Assembly: GCA_002392745.1 (NCBI GenBank)
Contig: DGHR01000015.1
Span: 1-34,669 of the forward strand
Length of the DNA stretch: 34,669 nucleotides
Direction of reading: 5' to 3'
DNA from: Bacteroidales bacterium UBA3843
GTDB lineage: Bacteria; Bacteroidota; Bacteroidia; Bacteroidales; Paludibacteraceae
The position numbers and the translations under genes were made by a program. The notes beneath the pieces were generated by a model that had not been told where the DNA came from, searched no databases, and saw nothing but the letters and a program-made list of their open reading frames with translations. The first letter of the stretch is position 1. Every line of letters begins with the position of its first letter. This document shows, one piece after another, positions 15,121 to 20,372 of the stretch.

Positions 15121-15855
15121 TCATTTGACCCATTCCGTATGGTGATGATGTCCACAGCAGTCTCCGTGCTCATGTTCGTGTGCTTCTATCACGCAGTGAA
15201 CGGCCAGATAGACACCCAGCACCAGGAACAGTACGGCGCATGTATAACGGAACCATTTCTCGAAGGTCTGCATGCGGCTGGTCAGTTTGCCAATGCTGAC
15301 GGCACTGTAGCTGACAAGCCATGCAATCAGCATGATGGGCAGTCCGGTGCCGAGACCGAAAACAACGGGCATAAGCCAGCTCCATGTGCTCGGCAGGGTC
15401 AATGTGATGTCAATCATCGTCAGAAAATAGACCAGCCGGTGCGGGCAGAAAGCGATAGCAAAGAAAATGCCGAGAATAAAAGACCATAGCCAACTGGCGT
15501 CCGAATCGACGTTTTGCAGCCATTTGCTGACGCCGTGGTCATGCTCGTGATGGTGATGGCCGCTGATTAGGAGTACCACTCCGCATACCAGCATGAATCC
15601 GGCTAATATCGGTTCGCCCCAGTGGCTCAGTATGTGTTGTATGCCTTGGGTTTGCGCGCCCATCAGGAAGGGGATGCTCAGCAGTACGTATGTCGCCAGT
15701 TTGCCCAAAACGAACATGGTGCCGTTGCACAGCACTTTGCGGCGGTTGTTGATTTCCTTGTCAATATAACTGATGGCCGTGATGCTTGTCATCAGGGTGC
15801 ATGGATCCAGAATGGTAAGCAATCCAAGCAGCAGGGCGGTAAAGAGAGATATCAT
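15121..15855 (-). CDS. CcdA/ArsG-like membrane transporter with His-rich metal-binding segments
   Basis: The 244-residue protein has about six membrane helices and the CcdA/DsbD/SafE-type layout. Its first helix has LDPCTLMTSITAISYI with Cys19, and a matching AFCPHRLVYF in the second half carries Cys137. Spacing and the IDKEINNRRKVLCNGTMFVLG segment most resemble the ArsG-type efflux permease branch. Two histidine-rich stretches, 100-107 and 226-239 (the latter with CC), suggest binding of a divalent metal such as nickel, cobalt or zinc. Function may be metal transport or electron transfer across the membrane; the sequence does not decide. It is followed by the methyltransferase gene with a 26-bp gap, or overlap if the earlier start is used. 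Confidence 0.75.
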   Translation of the reverse strand: MISLFTALLLGLLTILDPCTLMTSITAISYIDKEINNRRKVLCNGTMFVLGKLATYVLLSIPFLMGAQTQGIQHILSHWGEPILAGFMLVCGVVLLISGHHHHEHDHGVSKWLQNVDSDASWLWSFILGIFFAIAFCPHRLVYFLTMIDITLTLPSTWSWLMPVVFGLGTGLPIMLIAWLVSYSAVSIGKLTSRMQTFEKWFRYTCAVLFLVLGVYLAVHCVIEAHEHEHGDCCGHHHHTEWVK

Positions 15856-15879
15856 GATGTGTAATCGTCAAACAAGGTG

Positions 15880-15910
15880 CAAAATTACAAAGATTTTTTT
15901 ATTTGTGCAA
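15880..15910 (-). promoter_or_regulatory. Promoter of the CcdA/ArsG-like gene
   Basis: On the minus strand TTG (15908-15910), 20 bp, TAATTTTG (15880-15887). It is back to back with the kinase promoter, only 7 bp apart. Confidence 0.85.
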
Positions 15911-15917
15911 ATTTTAT

Positions 15918-15948
15918 TTGCATATATGCGGGAATTTTAGTAATTTTG
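15918..15948 (+). promoter_or_regulatory. Promoter of the histidine kinase gene
   Basis: TTG at 15918-15920 (in TTGCATATATG), 20 bp, TAATTTTG at 15941-15948. Transcription should begin about 7-10 nt before ATG 15962, so the mRNA is nearly leaderless. Confidence 0.85.
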
Positions 15949-15961
15949 CGGCGCAAAAGTT

Positions 15962-18172
15962 ATGAAGTACAGGGTTTGTATATGTCGTTTGTGGCTGTTA
16001 GCCGGACTATTGTTGCTGCTGGCGGGATGTCATTCGTTTTCGTCGGACAGCCGCCGTATTCAGCATCAGTTGAACGAACGTGTCGCTTATGCCGAGGAGC
16101 AGACTTCCTTGTTGGCGGCTTGTCTGGTGCAGCATAGCCCGCTGGACTCGCTGCGCCTGATTGCCGAAAGCGACCGCAACCTGCTGTTCTATGTGTTTGA
16201 CAGCCGCAAACTGGTCTATTGGTCCGGCAACTGGCTGGCTTCGGACGAGGTCTATCTGTCGGCTTATGACACATGGCGTTACCATCATTTCAGCAATGCG
16301 CACACCATCACGCGATGGACACGGGCTGGAGAGTATAATGTGCTGACTGTCATCCCGGTACGCTATGATTATCCCCTGCAAACCCAGTTGCTCCGCAATA
16401 CGTTTGTCCCGCCGTTCGATGTCTCGCCGCGCAGAGGGGTCTCGCGTACGATGAGTGACGAAGGCACGTCTGTCTATTCGCCCGCGGGCGATTATCTCTT
16501 TTCGTTGCTGCCTGAGGCCGAACCCTTGGATAATACCGAGGGCTATGCGATGGCTGCGCAGTCTTTCTCGTTTCGTTCGCTGCTGGCGGCTGACGAGGCG
16601 GACGATATACCTTTCTGGCAGTCTCGCCGTCTGCACGGCAGACTCTATTTCATCCTCTGTATCGTCTTGTTTGCAGCCTTGCTGCTGCTGGCGTTGGTGG
16701 GAGTGGTTTATTATCGCGGTTTCCGGAATATGCGTCTGACCACGCGAATTATGTATGTGTTGCTGACATGCGTGCTCGCGGTGTTCATTTATATTTTTGT
16801 GATGTCCGTGCGCTATGTGCGCGAGAACTACGAGCAGCGGCAACGTGAGAGTCTGCTGACCCGTTCCGAGTATGTGCAGTCCTATCTGCGGTCGCTCTAT
16901 TATTGGGATGTAGCGCTCTCTTCGTCCCAGACGCAGGGGCTGTCGATTGATTTGCATGATTTGGGCTATGATATCAACCAGGATATCCATGTCTATTCGC
17001 TCTCGGGGGAACTGATAGCCTCCTCTTCCTCCTCGCTTTTCAACGGAGGTGTCCTCTCGCGGCGGATGGCTCCGGAGGCTTTGTATTCCGAGCAGCACGC
17101 TGTGCTGTGCTACGAGCGGCTGGCAACGCATCCCTATCTGGTGGTTTACCGCCCCTTCTACAACGGTTCGTTTGTCCCCATTGGTTATATTGCCGTACCT
17201 TCGTTCCTGAGCGAACAGACCCGCAATCAGGAGGTGGACAACCTGCTGGCGCGCCTCTTGCCGCCGTATATCATTGTGCTCTTGCTCGCGTTGCTCTTCT
17301 CTCTATGGGCTGCACGCAGTATGACGGCGCCTATCCGGCTGCTGATTGACAAAATGCGTCATTTCGAGATAGGTTCGCCCGACAATCATATTGAGTATCC
17401 CTATCGCGACGAACTGGGCGAACTGGTGGAGCGGTATAATATCCTGGTGGACAGGGTGGAGGAGTCGGCTGAAGGGCTGGCACGTGCCGAACGCGAAGGC
17501 GCGTGGCGTACGATGGCGCGACAGATTGCGCATGAGATTAACAACCCCCTGACGCCCATGAAACTGTCGGTCCAGAAACTGCAACTCAAACGGGGAACAG
17601 ACGGCTTTGACGAGTATTTCGACAGGACGACTAAGATGTTGATTGCCGAGATTGACAACTTGGCGCATATCGCGCAGTCGTTCTCTACATTCGCCAAACA
17701 ACCGGATGTGGTGACATCGGAGGTGGATGTGGCGCAGAAATTGTCGAATGTCATCACCTTGCAGCGTGCCAACGACGAGCAGATTCCGGTACGCTATGTG
17801 GGACCGGACTCGGGAGTCATTGTGTTGGCTGACAGGGAACAAATCAGCCAGGTCTTCATCAATATCATCCGTAATGCCATTCAGGCACTTGCCGGAGAGG
17901 AAAAATCAAACGGAAAAGAGCCGGATATCATCGTGGTGATGAACACCTCCTATTCGGAAAACGAGGTGCAGATTTCCGTTTCGGACAACGGACCCGGCAT
18001 CCCTGCAGACATTCGTGAGAAGATTTTCCGTCCGAATTTCACTACCAAATCCAACGGCAACGGACTTGGACTGGCTATCTCCAAACATATTGTGGAAGGT
18101 TCCGGCGGACGCATCGAGTTTGACACCTCGCCCAAAGGCACCACTTTCTTCATCTATCTCCGCAAAAAATGA
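15962..18172 (+). CDS. Membrane sensor histidine kinase, NtrY-like
   Basis: The 736-residue protein starts with a hydrophobic segment ending in LAGC (Cys23), which could be a lipobox or simply a first membrane helix. A large extracytoplasmic sensing domain follows (about 25-225), then two membrane helices (about 228-250 and 262-282), a second periplasmic domain, a fourth helix (about 433-453) and a HAMP linker. The HisKA domain has the phospho-acceptor in IAHEINNPLTPMK (His near 522), and the HATPase domain has DNGPGIP and NGNGLGLAI. The HEINNPLTPMK box groups it with NtrB/NtrY-type kinases. No response regulator gene is adjacent, so its partner is unknown. Its stop codon lies in the left arm of its own terminator. 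Confidence 0.92.
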   Translation: MKYRVCICRLWLLAGLLLLLAGCHSFSSDSRRIQHQLNERVAYAEEQTSLLAACLVQHSPLDSLRLIAESDRNLLFYVFDSRKLVYWSGNWLASDEVYLSAYDTWRYHHFSNAHTITRWTRAGEYNVLTVIPVRYDYPLQTQLLRNTFVPPFDVSPRRGVSRTMSDEGTSVYSPAGDYLFSLLPEAEPLDNTEGYAMAAQSFSFRSLLAADEADDIPFWQSRRLHGRLYFILCIVLFAALLLLALVGVVYYRGFRNMRLTTRIMYVLLTCVLAVFIYIFVMSVRYVRENYEQRQRESLLTRSEYVQSYLRSLYYWDVALSSSQTQGLSIDLHDLGYDINQDIHVYSLSGELIASSSSSLFNGGVLSRRMAPEALYSEQHAVLCYERLATHPYLVVYRPFYNGSFVPIGYIAVPSFLSEQTRNQEVDNLLARLLPPYIIVLLLALLFSLWAARSMTAPIRLLIDKMRHFEIGSPDNHIEYPYRDELGELVERYNILVDRVEESAEGLARAEREGAWRTMARQIAHEINNPLTPMKLSVQKLQLKRGTDGFDEYFDRTTKMLIAEIDNLAHIAQSFSTFAKQPDVVTSEVDVAQKLSNVITLQRANDEQIPVRYVGPDSGVIVLADREQISQVFINIIRNAIQALAGEEKSNGKEPDIIVVMNTSYSENEVQISVSDNGPGIPADIREKIFRPNFTTKSNGNGLGLAISKHIVEGSGGRIEFDTSPKGTTFFIYLRKK

Positions 18173-18199
18173 CGTGCGTTCTTGCGTATGTCATTTTTT
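18164..18199 (+). terminator. Histidine kinase terminator merged with the next promoter
   Basis: AAAAAATGAC (18164-18173) pairs perfectly with GTCATTTTTT (18190-18199) around a 16-nt loop. The stop TGA (18170-18172) is in the left arm. The loop contains TTGCGTATG, whose TTG is the -33 element of the following promoter. Confidence 0.85.
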
Positions 18200-18212
18200 T
18201 GTTGTACCTTTG
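18182..18212 (+). promoter_or_regulatory. Promoter of the unrecognised 130-residue gene
   Basis: TTG at 18182-18184, 20 bp, TACCTTTG at 18205-18212. The 20-bp spacer is largely the T tract of the kinase terminator. Confidence 0.82.
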
Positions 18213-18238
18213 CGGTCGCAAAGGTTTTTTAACGATAT

Positions 18239-18631
18239 ATGACCACTTTATCACGTAGCGAAAAAGAAGCCATGATGGCGGATATGAAATCCTTCGATGA
18301 GCCGATGCCGGCTGTCGGAATCTTTTGGTATGACCAAGAGGAACATGATTTCTTTGGTGTTTATAAGAAAGAACTGACGCCTAAAATGGTAGAAGAGGCC
18401 GCTAATAAAGGGATAAAGGTCATAAACTATGAAGAACCTGATTACCGGCAAAACACTCGTGGTCGCGTAGCATGGAATATAGATCATTTTATTGTTTTTG
18501 TCGGTCAATGGGCCAAGGATATCGAGCCGGAACTGACAGCATTGATAGAGAAATATTTCGCTCTGCCGTATTTTGAGTTCCGGTATGATGAACATTGGGA
18601 TCTCGGTCACGGCTGGTCCGGAGATCTATAA
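18239..18631 (+). CDS. Hypothetical protein, function unknown
   Basis: The 130-residue acidic soluble protein has no signal peptide or membrane helix, and I do not recognise a named family. It reads as a compact alpha/beta domain: an N-terminal helix, then PMPAVGIFWYDQEEHDFFGVYKKELTP, a helix (KMVEEAANKGIKVIN), RGRVAWNIDHFIVFVGQW, and a conserved-looking end with HWDLGHGWSGDL. The many aromatic and histidine residues near the end could form an active or binding site. It has its own good promoter. A 50-codon reading frame overlaps its end in another frame (18585-18737). It opens a small accessory stretch with KilA-N and GIY-YIG genes. Confidence 0.75.
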   Translation: MTTLSRSEKEAMMADMKSFDEPMPAVGIFWYDQEEHDFFGVYKKELTPKMVEEAANKGIKVINYEEPDYRQNTRGRVAWNIDHFIVFVGQWAKDIEPELTALIEKYFALPYFEFRYDEHWDLGHGWSGDL

Positions 18632-18737
18632 TCTTTCGTCGCTTGCCGATGTGAAACAGGTGAAGATATGCGATGAAACGCATATCGAGTGCAGTGCCCG
18701 AGTAGTCCCCCACTACGAGGAACCGGCACAAACATAG
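18585..18737 (+). other. Overlapping 50-codon reading frame, possibly a gene remnant
   Basis: An ATG at 18585 opens a frame of 50 codons (MMNIGISVTAGPEIY ... HYEEPAQT) that overlaps the last 47 bp of the preceding gene and runs past it. The part after 18631 keeps mixed, protein-like codon use. It could be a remnant of a longer gene, an out-of-frame extension of the preceding gene, or chance. Confidence 0.25.
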
Positions 18738-18750
18738 AATTGAAATATAT

Positions 18751-19214
18751 AAGGCGTTTATTGATAAATGAAGGACGAGATAGTATTATATCAGCCTGAT
18801 GCCACTATCCAATTGGAGTAATTATGGCGAAAGTTAAATCGGACACATTACATGTGCAGGGTATCAATGTGGGGATTTATACAGAAGATTACCGGAACGA
18901 GTATATCTCATTGACAGATATTGCTCGCTACCGAAATAGTGATGATCCGCGTTTTGCCATACAAAACTGGATGCGAAACCGCAATACCATTGAGTTTCTA
19001 GGCTTATGGGAAACATTGCATAACCCGAATTTTAACCGTGTGCAATTCGACACGTTTAAAAATTCAAGTCGTTTGCAATCATTGCGTGATATGGCAATAA
19101 AGCAGTTACAAACCTTGTCTGCTCTTGATATCTCTGGGCTACCTCAATTGCCCAAAGCATAAACCACCGTCACTCACTGACGTAAAACAGGAGGACATAA
19201 AAGGCGTTTATTGA
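18751..19214. repeat. 14-bp direct repeats flanking the KilA-N gene
   Basis: AAGGCGTTTATTGA occurs identically at 18751-18764 and 19201-19214, with weaker similarity in the preceding bases (GTGAAACAGG versus GTAAAACAGG). AAGGCGTTTA recurs at 23150-23159. They could be target-site or recombination remnants around a mobile segment. Confidence 0.55.
18824..19162 (+). CDS. KilA-N domain protein, shortened
   Basis: Residues about 25-85 match the KilA-N DNA-binding domain common in phages and mobile regions (YISLTDIARYRN...NWMRNRNTIEFLGLWE...NPNFN). Bacteroidales members are usually about 250-280 residues, with a long middle part after the NPNF segment. Here the domain breaks off after FDTFKNSS and jumps to a C-terminal-like helix (RLQSLRDMAIKQLQTL) ending at residue 112. 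This suggests an internal deletion that kept the frame. A GGAG sits 8 bp before the ATG. The 14-bp sequence AAGGCGTTTATTGA flanks the gene at 18751-18764 and 19201-19214. Confidence 0.7.
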   Translation: MAKVKSDTLHVQGINVGIYTEDYRNEYISLTDIARYRNSDDPRFAIQNWMRNRNTIEFLGLWETLHNPNFNRVQFDTFKNSSRLQSLRDMAIKQLQTLSALDISGLPQLPKA

Positions 19215-19238
19215 CGTTGTTTACGACTTCTCAGAACC

Positions 19239-19425
19239 TTCGCAAAGTTTGTACACAGTCGTAACAGCAAGATGAATGTCCCGTGGGTATGTTATACATG
19301 CCGCGCCCTGCTATTGGTGGGGTGGGTTTAGCATATCGGGCGTGGACTTCGGTTGTTTTTCTACTGTGTACGGGGATTGCGAAGCCCTTGAGAAGCGTGA
19401 AGAACAGACGGACTTCACGCTTTTT
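19239..19425 (+). ncRNA. Candidate structured non-coding RNA
   Basis: TTCGCAA (19239-19245) pairs with TTGCGAA (19377-19383), and GTACACAGT (19251-19259) with ACTGTGTAC (19363-19371), closing a domain of about 145 nt. Inside, CCGCGCCC (19301-19308) pairs with GGGCGTGG (19338-19345, one G-U), stacked on TGCTA / TAGCA (19309-19313 with 19329-19333). GGTATG / CATGCC (19286-19302) is an alternative small hairpin. A strong terminator (19393-19425) closes the transcript on the plus strand. No clear promoter was found just upstream. Size, terminator and order-level setting suggest a Bacteroidales-1-type (6S-like) RNA, but I could not match a consensus; a cis-regulatory leader for the next gene is the alternative. 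Confidence 0.6.
19393..19425 (+). terminator. Terminator of the structured RNA
   Basis: AAGCGTGAAG (19393-19402) pairs perfectly with CTTCACGCTT (19413-19422) around a 10-nt loop, followed by a T run. The run is on the plus strand only, which fixes the direction. Confidence 0.85.
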
Positions 19426-19600
19426 GTATGCATATACCCTCGAGATTGTCTCGACATAATACCGATCCGATTCTCTCTCGTTAGTGTCTCGCCAGTCTGA
19501 TTTGGACAAGATAGATATAGAAACGACAAATCAAAAAATATAAAGGAGAATGCCGAAAGCCAAATAATAAAGTGGAGGCAAGAAAAGAAAAAATGATACT

Positions 19601-20368
19601 ATGAGTAATTCTATTTCAGAAACTTTTGACAATTTAATCGGGCTTAATCCTGATTATAAGTATTATGTCTATCGCTTAGTTGATCCACGCAACATGCAAA
19701 CTTTCTATGTCGGTAAAGGAAGTGGTGACCGTGTCTTTCAACATGCCAAAGAAGCAAAAATAGGAAAAGACCAAGACGAAAAGTCAGAAAAGATAGCCCA
19801 AATACAAGATATTCTAAGTACAGGTAAAGAAGTGATTTGTATTATACATAGATGGGGCTTGTCAGAAAAAACAGCCTTTGAGGTAGAAGCAGCTCTAATT
19901 GATGCATACCCGGGTTTAACTAATAAGATAGGCGGACACCATGGAGAAAGAGGCATTGTGATGGCAGATGACCTGTTGCAGGCATTAACAGCTAAAGAAT
20001 ATGATGATAATCTGATACCGGCAAATCTAAAATATCTAATCATTAAAACTTCATATAGTGCTATTAGAAGTAATGGTAGCTTGTATGAGGCAACAAGGAG
20101 AGCATGGAAACGGAGTTTGCGTTCTGTGAGACAGTATAAATATGTGCTATCTGTCATAAACGGCATAGTAAAAGAAGTATATGAAGTAGAGAAGGATGAA
20201 TGGCATCGTTCTATGATAGAAAAGGATAAAATAGAATTTGACAATAATGGTAGAATTGCTAATGATCATATATGGCGCGACTTAATAGGGAAGAAAATAC
20301 CTAGCGATTATCGTCGGAAAGGGATGTCAAATCCAGTAATAGCTCGAAAATTAACTCAAAATAATTAA
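19601..20368 (+). CDS. GIY-YIG nuclease (LEM-3-like) with a C-terminal PUA-like domain
   Basis: The 255-residue protein begins with a LEM-3-like GIY-YIG domain. YVYRL (22-26) and FYVGKG (35-40) are the GIY and YIG strands, followed by catalytic-type Arg44, Glu95 (AFEVEAALI) and Asn108 (LTNKIGG). Residues about 140-250 (LYEATRRAWKR...YVLSVINGIVKEVYEV...IGKKIP) look like the small beta domain often attached to this nuclease, similar in outline to PUA/EVE folds that read modified bases. The gene is clearly more AT-rich than the core genes, suggesting transfer. The stop is 4 bp before the next gene, so they may be coupled. A restriction or defence role is inference. Confidence 0.85.
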   Translation: MSNSISETFDNLIGLNPDYKYYVYRLVDPRNMQTFYVGKGSGDRVFQHAKEAKIGKDQDEKSEKIAQIQDILSTGKEVICIIHRWGLSEKTAFEVEAALIDAYPGLTNKIGGHHGERGIVMADDLLQALTAKEYDDNLIPANLKYLIIKTSYSAIRSNGSLYEATRRAWKRSLRSVRQYKYVLSVINGIVKEVYEVEKDEWHRSMIEKDKIEFDNNGRIANDHIWRDLIGKKIPSDYRRKGMSNPVIARKLTQNN

Positions 20369-20372
20369 CATT

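Larger units (their letters stand above)
19163..19600. other. 438-bp gap holding a structured RNA candidate
   Basis: No convincing protein gene is present. The gap contains the second flanking repeat (19201-19214), the structured RNA candidate and its terminator (19239-19425), and an AT-rich run-up to the GIY-YIG gene. In that run-up AAAGGAG precedes a five-codon frame (MPKAK) at about 19550. Confidence 0.7.

Noticed and set aside
19276..19500. Plus-strand 74-codon frame starting MSRGYVIHAAPCYWWGG
   Set aside because: It overlaps the paired stems and reads through the terminator, has no start signals and no recognisable domain.
19231..19509. Minus-strand 92-codon frame across the structured RNA
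   Set aside because: It runs antisense through the hairpins and terminator; the terminator direction supports a plus-strand RNA. The frame is probably a by-product, though a homology search could reopen it.
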